Assembly (NCBI RefSeq): GCF_052857255.1
Contig: NC_135500.1
Span: 48,324,272-48,388,271 of the forward strand
DNA: 64,000 nucleotides
Direction: 5' to 3'
DNA from: Amblyomma americanum
Taxonomy: Eukaryota; Arthropoda; Arachnida; Ixodida; Ixodidae
The position numbers were made by a program, and so were the translations under genes. The notes under the pieces were generated by a model. It searched no databases, was not told the origin of the DNA, and saw only the letters and a list, made by a program, of their open reading frames with translations. Shown piece by piece: positions 22,470 through 33,300 of the stretch. Position 1 is the stretch's first letter. Each line of letters opens with the position of its first letter.

Positions 22470-23950
22470 AGCGCGTAACACCTATATCTCAAAAACTATG
22501 GAGCGCATTTTCTTGGCTTTCTAATACAAGTGAACCATCGCTAGCAAATTGTGAACCATTTTTTTTTATATCAAAGGCCTCTATCAGCTCACGTGTGGTT
22601 TGAAATCTGCTTCTGCTAATAATCTCCACACTTGAAAATCTCGCTGCACAATCCTTGAAAGTACTGCAGTGCTCGACAAGTTTTGCACGTTCCCGATTCT
22701 TCAGATCTCTTGCGTGCTCCCTGAGGCAGTCGTTGACGCGACGCCCTGTCTGTTAGATTTATCACCTGCCACACGTCAATAGGATTTGGTTTACCACGTC
22801 AATGGCACTTTCCACAAAACGGTTCCTATGCCTCCTTACAGCCCAGGTTTTTTCCCCACCGGTGATACGTCGGCCCAACTGGCCAAGCTTCCGAGAGTAT
22901 CAAAAAGTTAATGGCGTGTTGTGCCGGTTTGCCATCTTTTTGATGCCATGGGAGATTCTGTGCAAGTAAGCCGCCACTTCAGGTCTTACTTTATCCTGCG
23001 GAGGTCATACCGCCTCCTTGTCAGCTCCTTCAGGAACGTTTCGGCGACAGCCGCAACAACCGACCCAGAGAAGCCGGCAGCCTCATACCTAAACAACTGA
23101 TTCCTAAAACTATCTTGCATATCATATACACTTCATTTCCGGAGTGCAGATTCCAATCAGAGTTTATTGATCCCCCTTTCCCTATTTTTGAATGTGATGG
23201 ATTATACGGCGCAAGTTCGTTTTGTGGTGTGGCTGAGTACGCCCAGAATACGTATTTATTCATGAACCTGACTCTTATATCCAAGAATTGAAGGATGGCT
23301 TCAACCAGGATCTCGTATAGGTGAAAGAGAGCCCTTTAATACGCTTTTGAAAGTCATTCATTACTCCCCTCGGTGTATACTCAATTGGAATAGCACATTT
23401 GTTGCTTTAAACAATTAAAAATTCATCCACGTAATAAAACACTTTACGAAATCAAACAACCTTCTTTTAGTGAAAAAAGTCGTCTAAACGGCGATCCGTG
23501 CAAGCTAAAAACATGTTACATAAAACCAGGACAACACAGGACCCATTGCTAATGCCTTCATTTTGCGGACAAAACTCTTTGCGAAAGGCCATAAAAGTAC
23601 TACACCGTTAAAGTTCTAAAAGCGCTAAAAAAATCTAGACCATCATTCCCGAAGCATTCTGAAAGGAAACGGGACCGTTATCAATGCATTCTGCGACAGC
23701 ACCAAATAGTTGATGCGGAACAGAACAGAAAAGGTCGTCAACGTCGTCTGAAAAGGCATAGCGTATATCCCTGTTGTCCTCAAGGAACTGAAATACATTC
23801 ATTACATGTTTTCGTTACAAATGTATCACATATCTTGAAACCATTCAATAGCCTTCGAAGAAATCTGCTGACATTGTTCTGCCATGTGTCCCTTTCACTT
23901 AAAATTGTAAAACACCTGCAACCCACCACTTTTGCTATTTGAGATCGCTT
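22470..23950 (-). pseudogene. Penelope-like element, RT plus GIY-YIG (degraded)
   Basis: Minus-strand reading gives the RT segment AFSDDVDDLFCSVPHQLFGA then FQNASGM. Next comes the catalytic region FYYVDEFLIV at about 23412-23440 (family YVDDF; the second D is E here), VRFMNKYVFWAYSATPQNEL then APYNPSHSKIGKGG, and ALRNEVYDMQDSFRNQLFRY. The linker HGIKKMANRHNTPLTF follows, then the endonuclease LTCGRCYIGQTGRRVNDCLR, EHARDLKNRERAKLVEHC and TTRELIEAFDIKKNG. Both Penelope enzymatic modules (RT and a GIY-YIG-type endonuclease with YIG) are present but spread over several frames with stops. The family uses a telomerase-like RT and target-primed integration. Confidence 0.8.
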
Positions 23951-24055
23951 TAGCAAGCGGAAAAAGATCTAAACGCTTTCACAATTATGCGAATTTGCTT
24001 GTGATTACTTTAGCAAGCGATGGTAGATCTAAACGCCAACACGAATTCGCGAATT
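23947..24055. repeat. Two-copy diverged tandem repeat
   Basis: Two ~48 bp units with the shared words CTTTAGCAAGCG, AGATCTAAACGC and GCGAATT lie about 60 bp apart, at the junction between the two head-to-head Penelope copies. Confidence 0.6.
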
Positions 24056-24089
24056 GGCATAGTCATGAAACAGGTTCATGAATGAGCGC

Positions 24090-24480
24090 GTAAGCTGGGC
24101 GTACTCACACAAAGCACGAAAATAACTACTGCCGTATAGTTCGTGCAATTAAAAAATAAGAAACGGCGGATCGCTAAACTCTGCTTGGTATGTGCACTGC
24201 GAAATTCGTGTGTACATGTTATGCAAGATAATTTTAGGAATCAATTGCCTATTCTTGAGGCTGCCTGCTTCCATGAGTCGGTTGTTGTGGTCGGAAGCTC
24301 GCAGCTGGCAAACAGAAAATATGCCCTCCTCAGTATAAGGTAAGCCTTGAAGTGGTGCCTTGCATACACAAAATCTCCGACCGTCTCAAAAAGGTATTGA
24401 ACCCTCGGAAGCTTGGCCAGTTCGGCCGACGCATGACCGGTGGGAACAAAAAGCCGGGATGTAAAAGGAGGCACAAGGTA
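24090..24480 (+). pseudogene. Penelope-like partial copy, inverted relative to its neighbour
   Basis: The plus strand encodes CALRNSCVHVMQDNFRNQLP and ILEAACFHESVVVV, then VPCIHKISDRLKKVLNPRKL and GQFGRRMTGG. These are the post-catalytic RT tail and RT-to-endonuclease linker seen on the opposite strand at 22850-23200. It is a truncated second copy placed head to head with the main one, and it stops before the GIY-YIG domain. Confidence 0.75.
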
Positions 24481-24757
24481 AACAAGGCAACACTTTTGTT
24501 TTTATGACAGCGCAAGCTTGATTGCGAATGTTCGCACGTTCCTGTTGTTCTTTAATGTTTTTTTTCTTTCGTTACGCATTCGTTCTGTGCATTGCTATCC
24601 ATTTGTGCTCGCCAATTGGCTGCATGTTCCGGCTGGTTAGCTAGTAAAGATTTCAGATGTGAGTCGGCGCTGTGTTATGTCTCTGCCTGTTCTTCTCTTC
24701 TCTGTGCCGTTCGTCGCTCTGTAATAATGGGATACCGTCACCAACTCGCCCAACACC

Positions 24758-25802
24758 TTAGCTTGCCTGGTACAGCAGTGTTAAAAGCGGCGGGAGATTG
24801 AACAGCACATTGGGGCAGGCTGGTGTAATTGCATTGCCATAAGCCTGATTATTCCCAACCATCACTGAGAACGTTCTGTCCATAACAAAAGCTTTAACGA
24901 AGCGGTACAGGTTCCCGCCTATCTCTACTGCCTGAAGCCGGTGAAATATGGCAGAGTGGGGCATGGAGTCAAATGTGTTTTCACGTCTACCCCAATGACA
25001 GCTCTGAGCTGTTGGCTGTAAGGGTTTGCGAGAACGTCAATATCAACCCTTCTGAAAATATCTTGTGAGCAGAGCACTCGGCGAAAGTCTACTTGCACAG
25101 AGGACCGGACATTGTACTTGCAAAAAGAACATTCGTTTCCTTACAGCCCCCTGCGTTCTATCGCATTACAATAGCTGGACGTTAGGGATATCAGCCTGAG
25201 GTCTTGTAATTTGCAAGTCGGCTTGATAGATTTTGGAATTGGTATGACCGATTCCTTTTAGGGAGGTGAAGACAACGGTTGGTCCCATATTCATTAATCT
25301 GTTTCAACAGGGGCAGTTTGTGCGACTTGGGAAGGTTGAGAAGTGTTGTGTAACGTACACCTACTGACCCCAGAGCGCTATTATGTTTGAAATCAAGCAA
25401 GGCGGCATCTACTTCTTCTATTACGAACGGGACGTCGTATTCACGGGGTGTATCTAATGGGGGTTCCGCAGGAAAAACATTCACATTCCCAGTGTGCATA
25501 AAAAGACTTTCCCTGTTTGTATAGCTAGCTGAGACGATGAGACTTAATTTCCGGGCCATAACTTGGGATGGATCAGTCTGCCGCTTGTGTCTAAGAATAG
25601 GGCAAAATATGTGCGCGGTCCTTGCAGTGGCGCAGCAACTGCCAATCAGGATGAGCAAGATGAATAGTATACTGCTGAACTTTTTGAGGAATGCTAGAGA
25701 CAGCGCGTCTATGACTGGCAGAGCGAGCAGTTGGACGATACGCCTTGAGAGCACGTATCTGCAATCCGGCAGACTCAGAAGGTGAGAGCGGCTCCAAGGC
25801 AT
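24758..25802 (-). pseudogene. LINE reverse-transcriptase fragment, right arm
   Basis: Mirror image of 20632-22006. The minus strand reads through SLPDCRYVLSRRIVQLLALP, YDVPFVIEEVDAALLDFKH and NSALGSVGVRYTTLLNLPKS in one continuous frame of 203 codons (25191-25802). At 24758-24964 it gives PHSAIFHRLQAVEIGGNLYR. The GSDG block of the left arm is GSVG here. It has no SINE, so it preserves the older state of the sequence. Confidence 0.75.
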
Positions 25803-25940
25803 CGACTATGACTGAAAGCTTTGCTGTAAGTTTCTTCTTGGTCGCTTTGATCTAACTCGTGAACTTGTCTAATCGTGTGAAATTTCGCGACACTGATGTA
25901 GTATCTGATATTGTAAACGTGGTATTGCCGGATATTCTGT

Positions 25941-27947
25941 TGCCGCAAGGTCACGTGACCTAGATGGGCCACCTGCCTTCTAGGGTAGTCCCTGGGGACT
26001 ACCTGCCAGAGTTGTGCCCTTGATTTTTCGCTTACAACGCCGACAATGGTGAGGCCGGATTTTCTGCGTAACGGTGCCTTTATCGCTATCGCGTTAAAAT
26101 GGTTCACACTGAAAATAAAGTAATAACACAAAACCGCCACTTTCGTCAGGAAAACGCAGCACGCCCAGTCTTTAGCTCACTCCCAGTCGGCAGCGCGCCT
26201 ACACGGCAGCCGCTTTCAATCATTGCTCCCGGTGCCACCTCAGCTCTCTCGATAGGCACACTAGCCACTATATTCTAGACATTGTAATGTAGGCACCAAT
26301 GGCACTGCTTCCTGCTTCACTCTAGCAGACGTCGCACAGACAAAGTTACCACATTATGCAAAACGCTGCATAGGGAGAGCGGAAGCATAGCGGGTGATAA
26401 TAGCCGGAAGCCGCCGCGCCGCCTCTTGTTCGTGCGTCTGTTCATCCATACATTTACGTATCGCACTCAAGCGACGTTCCCACAGACCTAAATAAGAAGC
26501 CCGCCGACGAATAGGGTGTGTTTCGAACTCCTCGTTGTCCGTCTTCCACTTTCGACGCCATACTTCGAAACACATCTCGACGGTGTTCTAACTGCCCTCG
26601 TCCACTCGAAGCCCCCGCCAAGTCTGGTCCCGATAAGACCGGCCCACGTGCGTATCGGAAGGAGAGCACGGACTGCCGCCACTCAACCGAAGGTCATGTC
26701 CTCCTCGAGCGAGCAGAGCGCCGACAACAGCGCGTCTGACGCAGAGCATCCTTATTCTGCGGACGCCGCGTGAAGTGGCCAAGGAAGTGCCTTATCTATA
26801 AAGCTGGAGGCTGCTCAGATTGCCGCCAGAAGAGCAGCAGCCAGACGCTCGAGGTGCCAGAGGCCCTGACGACAGCAGTCGCTTTGGACTACGCCAAGCA
26901 GGTGAGATTGATCTGCCATGCCGAGTCGCAACGCTCACTTATCGTTATGTTGCCTGAGGATTTTGTGTCGCCTCAACACCCAAAGTGACGTCTATTGGAC
27001 TAACATTTGTGGCGGAGCATCCTGAATCCGTTAGGATCCGTTTCTTTGCGTGTTTCTTCTTGTCAGCACTTTCCTTTCGAATAACTTTGCCTCTATCAGC
27101 GACATCTCTTCCGACTTGTGTTCTAATTACGCTACCGTATCGGCACAATGGGCGATATATAAGCCTCTCGAGGGAAGTGATGCATGCGTGCACGCGCTCA
27201 TCGTGTAATTAATTATCTCATTTGCCTTCGGTTGTTCAGTTTGGTGCGCAGAAGCTGCAATATACGAAGACGTACTGGTGTTCGGAATCAGCCCAGTCAA
27301 ATGTAGCAAGAAACCACTCCTGGCAAGTTTCGTATTCGAGGAAACTAGAAATCAAATGAAAGGAAGTAATCCGCACCAGGCATTTCACCAGACATTTTTT
27401 TGGTATATAAGATAAACTTGAGCAGTTAACGAGTGACGCAATTTCGACACTAGCAGGTCTTATATATTTCCTCTAAAAGACAAAACCAAAACCGCGGGTG
27501 AAAGACAGAGTTAAATAATTGAATGGGAACTCTCAAGAACTGCTTGAAATCTAATCCTTGAAATTCACTAATCTTGCATTATATTCTGACAGTACGTCAG
27601 TCTTTTACCATGCAATAGAGAAAAATTATTTAGCATCTTAAAGAAGCAGACGCACAGTTACATGTAGTTCTCACATAAATGAAACATTGCATCTACGTGT
27701 GTTACGCGGACGGAAGCATGTTTTTATGGGATGGTGTCTTTAGGCATTTCATTACGCTCAGTGTCCGGAGGCATTAAAGAAAAAATCGGGGAAAGAAATA
27801 AAATTCTCGACTTCCTTTTCACGGCTTCAGAACTTCCTTGAATTTGGTGGAGTGTCTTTTTGCAGCGACAAAAGTGGAGAGGATGTGGCCAATTTGTTCA
27901 ATATGCATGGAATGAATGAATCCACATAACTACTAATAAGATGGTAT
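25941..27947. other. No gene recognised; weak exon candidate at 26698-26908
   Basis: At 26698 an ATG opens a short Ser/Ala/Asp-rich peptide (MSSSSEQSADNSASDAEHP) that stops at 26773. Further on, a frame ending LDYAKQ is followed by CAG|GTGAGA (splice donor-like, near 26901). The two are in different frames, so this is only a hint of a gene or its relic. The rest, 27300-27947, is AT-rich and featureless. Confidence 0.25.
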
Positions 27948-28590
27948 TGTTACGTGATGGCAAGCCGATGAATGAGATGATATGAGAGATGATTACAGGA
28001 AGATTTAATGGCGGACGGCACGGCGCGAGAACTCCTGCCCGAACCACTGCCCGATTCGTCGACATCTAGTCCGTTGCACTACCGGGGGCCTCCGCGGGAT
28101 GGTCCCGATCGGGAACGAGAAGATTGGCACTGAAGACGAAATGCTGTAGAAGACGATGGGCTTGAAAAATAGTTGAATATAGAAGGAAGTGAACGGCTTG
28201 GCGCCACGGTGGATGAGACGATTGGCGAATGAGTCCCGGTCCACAAAGCACGCGGGCCGCAGGTTATGAGGAGCCGACTGCCGAGGCCCTTGGACGCACC
28301 GAACGGCAGGGGCAGGGGAACAGTGTCGCCACGTGTGGGCCGCGTCTCGGGTTGGTGGGGTCGGCAGGTTGGGTTCTTGCGTAAAGTTCAGTTCGTCGTG
28401 GTGTCGAGTGGTCTGGGCGGGGGACGGGGCGGGGGGGGAGGGGGGGTCAACGGCGAGATCTGTTCGGGCCTGAAAGGCTGGGGCTCGGCCGGGCGACGCA
28501 GGCTAAGAACTCACGGCCGACGACCACGGCTGACGCATGCGCCGAAGCTCCAGTACCAGGATGCGGATGAGCTCCGCACCTCACACCACA
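27948..28590 (+). repeat. LTR-like repeat, first copy (643 bp)
   Basis: Begins TGTTACGTGATGGCAAGCCG and ends CTCACACCACA, giving TG...CA boundaries. The next base starts a second copy of the same beginning. The interior is GC-rich with a G-rich tract near 28430-28446. No internal retroviral-type coding region lies nearby. Read as an LTR of a Gypsy-like retrotransposon this would be solo; that interpretation is inferred. Confidence 0.5.
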
Positions 28591-28735
28591 TGTTACGTTA
28601 CGGCAAGCCGATGAATGAGACGGGTTACCTGATGGCAATGAGATTATTTAACGGCGAACGGCCTAGCGCGAGCACTCCAGACCGTGCCACTGCACAATTC
28701 GTCGTCTTCTAGTCCGTTGCACTCTACCGGATTTC
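28591..28735 (+). repeat. LTR-like repeat, second partial copy
   Basis: Starts TGTTACGTTACGGCAAGCCG and follows the first 140 bp of the copy at 27948, including GATGAATGAGA, CGGCGAACGGC and CTAGTCCGTTGCACT, with many mismatches. It then diverges. It abuts the first copy with no spacer. Confidence 0.6.
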
Positions 28736-30594
28736 AAGTGGTGAGCGCTGCGCATCCACAAATAGGACTGATGAAAGCGGATACCTGCACGATCAGGCAG
28801 GGCTAAGAAACAATAAACGCAAAGGCGGGACGTGGCGAGTGTTTAATGTTTGTTGTATGGCGTGCCAGCTGTACATAAGCGAACTTAAAAAAACGCGCGT
28901 CACCGCACGAAACTCAGAAACCTCGTGAACAGGAATAATTAGATATAACTGCGGTCTTAAAAAGAGGCAAGAAAAAGTCAGCCAGCACAGATGGTCATGT
29001 TATTAGCAACCTACAGTGTGGCTTATAGCGTAGCTAACATTTCAGTCCTAAAGACAGCAGTAAAGTACATAGCGGCAACAGTGGCTATGATAACAATGGC
29101 AAAAATTGAAATAAAAGCACACACGCATATTCATATAATAAAATCAGAGCTTGGCTTACGATTGGCAAATTTTGTCTGACAGCAGGTCTGTCATAAAAAG
29201 AAACATAAAAGTCAGGATACCTGAACAAGCAAGAGCAATGCAGATCAATGAGCGCTACAGAGCCTGCAGGCCATTTGTGATAATGGATTTTTTCCACAAA
29301 TCTCTGAAATCACGTTTGTCGTTCAAAATTGTCACTATAGAAACGGAACCAATTTCTCCTGCAGGAATGCACAAATCATGTTTCCATATCTGTTTCTGTG
29401 TTTTTGCATCTCGCATGAAAACAGCATCTTGAGAGCTCAGTGGCATTATACATTTTCATAAATAAAAGCAGCAGCCTTTCGTCATTGTAGCTTCAATATC
29501 TGGACCCTGAGGTCCAGGTATTGACTCCATGCTGTGCCTAAGCGCCCGCAGCTAATTCAGTGAACGGCTTCGGGCTACTTGTGCAGCCCCAAACTGCTGA
29601 TATGAAAAGGCCAGCACTCAGCCAACACTCTTCCGCCGCCGCACCATCTCGTCAGATGACGCGCAGACGCAGATGATAGGCATAAGCTCTTATTTATTAC
29701 TCACGGATAAACTTCGTAAGTTACGCTGTCCATCTCACTGCAGAGCAGGGCTCCGCTGTAAGCATCGCGGAAACGCCGACAGTGCATGAAGCCAGTAGTT
29801 TTTTAAGCGGCCACGCATGTTTGTTATCGTGGTTCCGACAGCCAACACTCAACCGTCCACCAAAACTCCCTCGATAAGCTTTGCCTTTCTTGCCAAGTGT
29901 GCGCCTTCGCAGCACCTGTGTCTCCTTGTCTCATATTCCACCCTGTGTGGGCGCTAAAGTCTCAATCGCTGCATGACCAATTCGCCGAATCCACCACGCT
30001 TCGTAGACAAGGCACAGGCACAGATACGCCCATCACCGAACATATGCTTCGCGTGTGAAGGGGCATTGTAGCTGGCAATTTTGATGAGACAGCAGGGGCC
30101 AAGTTCCGCTGTGTGAGGCTGCACTGATGGTGAAGACATTTTTGAGGGTCACGATAAAGTGTGCAGTCAGCAAGCGACGAAGACTGAGTGCCTCTTGTTC
30201 AGTGAACGCATGTGAGTAGGCCAGAGAAAGCCATAAGCGGCTCACATTAATAATAAACCTGTATTGCATCTCTATAGAGGATGACACATATAGCAGTTGT
30301 TATCCGTGGACACGCATTATTTCGTGGTTCATCATTTTCTGTTTGATTTTTCTAGTTTTTATGTCTGTCCGCATCGTTATGCTAAAATATTCCTGTCAAT
30401 ACAAACTCGCTTGTAAGTTGCGCGCTGTCTTGTCCCCTACCTCTGATTTTGTGCGCTGAAGCCTCCTGTGCATATGGATGCTTAGGATTGTTCAAGACAG
30501 CTAGTAATTGTCTAAACCAAGATGTTTTCCGGTGCACTGCTTTTGAAAGTGAGAACCTGAGGCGGCACAATCCTCCCCTTTTGTCCTCTTGCAG
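28736..30594. other. No gene recognised; upstream region of the selenoprotein exon
   Basis: No protein or repeat recognised. A pyrimidine tract ending TTGTCCTCTTGCAG just before 30595 looks like a 3' splice site. The 5' UTR of the selenoprotein gene probably begins in an upstream exon that I cannot place. Confidence 0.35.
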
Positions 30595-30598
30595 CAGG

Positions 30599-30792
30599 AT
30601 GGCGGTCCGACTGGCGCTGCTTCTGCTGGCGGGGTGCCTGCAGGCGTCAGCAGCCCGGACACCCATCTGCGGCTCGCCTGAGCCGTGGACTGTGGACGGC
30701 GGCCGCGATCCGCTCTCCGAACACCGGGGCAACGTCACGCTCGTCGCGCTGCTCAAGGCCTCCTGATCTTTGTGCAGGCAGCAGGCCTCCGG
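30599..30792 (+). CDS. SELENOP-like: Selenoprotein P-like protein, N-terminal exon with in-frame UGA (Sec)
   Basis: The ATG at 30599 (A at -3, G at +4) opens a secretory signal peptide, MAVRLALLLLAGCLQASA, followed by the mature start ARTPICGSPEPW. The exon continues through GNVTLVALLKAS (N45 is in an N-glycosylation sequon) to TGA at 30764-30766, then SLCRQQASG. SELENOP N-terminal domains have exactly VALLxAS-U-xxC-xxQAS at this point, so the UGA should encode selenocysteine 56 in a thioredoxin-like UxxC centre with C59. The exon ends GG|GTGCGT, a phase-2 donor at 30792/30793. It joins 37207 to give QASGLESLLQQL, matching the family. A splice acceptor (CTCTTGCAG) sits just 5' of the ATG. The product is probably secreted and redox-active. 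Ordinary gene prediction would truncate it at residue 55. Confidence 0.85.
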
Positions 30793-31446
30793 GTGCGTAG
30801 GACATCAGTGCTCTCGCTGCAGCACTAGCACGCTCAAATGCATCCAGTTTGGGAGCGTCGAGTGTTGTAACAAAGCAGACAGCTATGCTTTGAAGCTAGC
30901 GCCCCACTAATGCTATTTTAGGGCACTGTTTTTAGCGCGTTGCAATTTGATGTCGAACCACTTAGTTATCTAGGTTTTCTTAGCTATGAATGAATGAAAT
31001 ATTTATTTGAAGGCAATATAAAGTTTTGTGGTGGCATTAAAGAAGCAATTAAGTTTCAAACTGCAATTTTTGCGGCGCTCAGCCCGTCTCTTTGCTGAAG
31101 CAACAACGCAAACAGATATATTCTCACGAATAATCCAGGCATAACTGATCTGACAAAATGAGAAAAAACGCCAAGACATGCATGCTCGAAAACAAATCAG
31201 TTCAGTTGATAGAGCAGAATTATTCAGGGAAGAAAAAAATTTGAGTCCTCGCGTTCAAGGAAAAACTGGAGGAAAAAAATTGGCTCCACAAAGTTTCAGA
31301 AGTGAGAACGCCTAAATTGTCTTTAGAACTGGGAGTAACATCAACATCGACGAGTTATGGGCAGCTTAATAATTAAGGTATAGAGCAACAAAGAATTTTC
31401 TTTGCATTCCTGCTCCGCGGGTGCGGCCCAAAGCAATTTTATGGAA

Positions 31447-31522
31447 GCCTTTGGAGGGAAACCTTGTGAAAAAAAAAGAACTAAGGAAACCTATACAACT
31501 TTTCTATGCAGCCATATGGCCA
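31447..31522 (+). repeat. 76-bp direct repeat, copy 1
   Basis: Runs from GCCTTTGGAGGGAAACC through an A9 tract to GCCATATGGCCA. An identical copy lies at 32068-32143 and a diverged inverted copy at about 32144-32210. The two direct copies bracket the LINE tail. Confidence 0.85.
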
Positions 31523-31569
31523 CACTCGGGTGCATTTTAGTGAGCAATAACTCTTTTATTTAAAACTCG

Positions 31570-32067
31570 CGCCACTTTGGGATATTCCCCCAAAACACAT
31601 TGGACTAAGGCCCTTCCCACTTAGAGAGTTGAGGAATTCGGCCTCGCCGTGCTACCTCCTACCCCTCCTGGCAAGCTAGGTTGGCAGAAGATGTGGCTGC
31701 GAAGAGAATTGTACATCTGCTGTGCGAGTGCCCTGATTTCGCGACCAGACATTTCGCCCTGCGCCGCCTCTATCCTCGCTCTTTAACAGAAGGTAAGATC
31801 CTGTTACCCCGGCCACAGGAATTGACTGTCCTCAAGGCATACAAAGCACTGTTTCGCTTCCTGTGAGCGACTGGCTTGAGGGACCAATTGTGACTGTGCC
31901 CTTCGCCTCTTCTCTCTTTCCCTTCTATATCCCATCATTCCTCTCTTCCCAGGGAAGGGTAGCCAACCAGAACACTCTTCTGGTTAACATCTCTGCCTTC
32001 CCTTTTCCTCTTTATCTCTCTCTCTCTCTCTGGTTGGTAGAATGACTAGTTCGGGAAGATGGTGGTC
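31570..32067 (+). pseudogene. R1/I-like LINE C-terminus and 3' UTR
   Basis: The frame at 31681-31866 encodes VAAKRIVHLLCECPDFATRH then FALRRLYPRSLTEGKILL, ending FRFL. The HLLCECPDF string is the C-terminal H...C motif of R1/I-like LINE ORF2 proteins, comparable to 15150-15369. A pyrimidine-rich 3' UTR with (CT)n near 32008-32030 follows. Severely 5'-truncated. Its last 200 bp is present again in inverted form at 32144-32407. Confidence 0.65.
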
Positions 32068-32407
32068 GCCTTTGGAGGGAAACCTTGTGAAAAAAAAAGA
32101 ACTAAGGAAACCTATACAACTTTTCTATGCAGCCATATGGCCATATAGTTGTATAGGTTTTCTTAGTTCTTTTTTTTTTGACAAGGTTTCCCTCCAAAGA
32201 CTACCACCGTCTTCCCGAACTAGTCATTCTACCAACCAGAGAGAGAGAGAGATAAAGAGGAAAAGGGAAGGCAGAGATGTTACCCAGAAGAGTGTTCTGG
32301 TTGGCTATCCTTCCCTGGGGAAGAGAGGAATGATGGGATATAGAAGGGAAAGAGAGAAGAGGCGAAGGGCACAGTCACAATTGGTCCCTCAAGCCAGTCG
32401 CTCACAG
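31861..32407. repeat. ~547-bp near-perfect palindrome (LINE tail and inverted copy)
   Basis: CTGTGAGCGACTGGCTTGAG at 31861 is matched by CTCAAGCCAGTCGCTCACAG ending at 32407. The arms stay complementary inward, through CCAACCAGAACACTCTTCTG and AATGACTAGTTCGGGAAGAT, to a short asymmetric centre near 32125-32148 (CTATGCAGCCATATGG). Arms are about 260 bp with small indels. The inverted arm stops exactly at the LINE stop codon region and abuts a SINE. Confidence 0.9.
32068..32143 (+). repeat. 76-bp direct repeat, copy 2
   Basis: Identical to 31447-31522, including the A9 tract. It forms the inner end of the left palindrome arm. Confidence 0.85.
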
Positions 32408-32670
32408 CCGCCGCGGTCGGGTTCGAACCCGACCGCGGCGGCTGCGTTTTTATGGTGGAAAAACGCTAAGGCGCCCGTGTGCTGTGCGATGCCAGCGCAC
32501 GTTAAAGATCCCCAGGTGGTCCAAAATATTCCGGAGCCCTCCACTACAGCACCTATCTCTTCCTTTCTTCTTTCACTCTCTCCTTTATCCCTTCCCTTAC
32601 GGCGCGGTTCAGGTGTCCAACGATATTTGAGACAGATACTGCGCCATTTCCTCCCCCCCCCAAAAAAACC
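32405..32670 (+). mobile_element. tRNA-derived SINE, 5'-truncated at the B box, with fold-back head
   Basis: Plus-oriented SINE body: GGGTTCGAACCC, GCTGCGTTTTTATGGTGG, GGCGCCCGTGTGCTGTG, CCCCAGGTGGTC, ACGGCGCGGTTCAGGTG, ACTGCGCCATTTCC and the tail CCAATTT. Instead of the A box and tRNA head, 32405-32444 is a perfect 40-bp palindrome centred on TTCGAA, so the first 20 bp are an inverted copy of the next 20. It joins the LINE palindrome directly. Confidence 0.9.
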
Positions 32671-33232
32671 AATTTCCTTAAATTGTCCAACGGGCAAGGC
32701 ATCGCGCCTAACGCGCGATGGCGCTCCGTGGACCCCTTGGCAATGCTGCAACACGCTGTCGCGTCCCAATATTAAAGACGAAGCTTAAGGGCTCTCCAAA
32801 GTGGAAACAGTTGCGCGCAGCCGCGATCAATCGAGATAGGTCTGGTGGCATCGGAAAAAAAATGATAAAGCCGTGGGGCTTATGAGCATGTGACGTCATT
32901 GAGTCGCTCCACCATCGTTCGAGAGGAGCGCTCTCCAGGCAATCTTGCTGGAAGCCTCCTTAAAGCTGATCTGGAAGGATGCCGCCTAAACGCTCTTTGT
33001 AGTCTTTAATCAACATTTTCATCACACATTAGTGACATAAGCAGTAACACCACGCTAAGGGCTTTCGCTTCACCGCGCTTTGGGTCAGTAAAGTGGCCGC
33101 TGAATTTTTTAGTGGTATTTGGCAATTAGGGTTTTTATTTGGTACGGTGTGGCCATCCTAGAGAGGGGTACAGCAAGCGGCAAGCTTTGAAACCAAAAAG
33201 AACAACTGGCAGTAGTTTTGGTTTCGCAAGAC

Positions 33233-33300
33233 ATAATAATAATAATAATAATAATAGTAGCAATAATAAAAATAATAATAATAATAATAATAATAATAAT
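33233..33300. repeat. (AAT)n microsatellite
   Basis: About 68 bp of AAT repeats with a few interruptions (AGC, AAA), directly next to the tail of a minus-oriented SINE fragment. It is most simply an expanded SINE tail. Confidence 0.9.

Larger units (their letters stand above)
20490..25940. mobile_element. Large palindromic composite: LINE arms around a Penelope-like pair
   Basis: Left arm 20490-22245 and right arm 24515-25940 are inverted copies of one another. Arm lengths agree (about 1.43 kb each) once the 328 bp SINE plus target duplication in the left arm is removed. The arms contain the same LINE RT fragments plus a short non-LINE stretch (22010-22245 and 24515-24755) ending next to Penelope sequence. 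The centre holds a minus-strand Penelope-like copy and, head to head, a partial plus-strand copy. This matches the known habit of Penelope-like elements of carrying an inverted, truncated second copy, here with LINE sequence present in both arms. Confidence 0.75.

Noticed and set aside
28266..28712. 148-codon Gly-rich ORF
   Set aside because: It overlaps the LTR-like repeat and its G-rich tract; no domain recognised.
32042..32788. 248-codon plus-strand ORF over the palindrome and SINE
   Set aside because: It is made of a LINE tail, its inverted copy and SINE sequence; no protein family fits.
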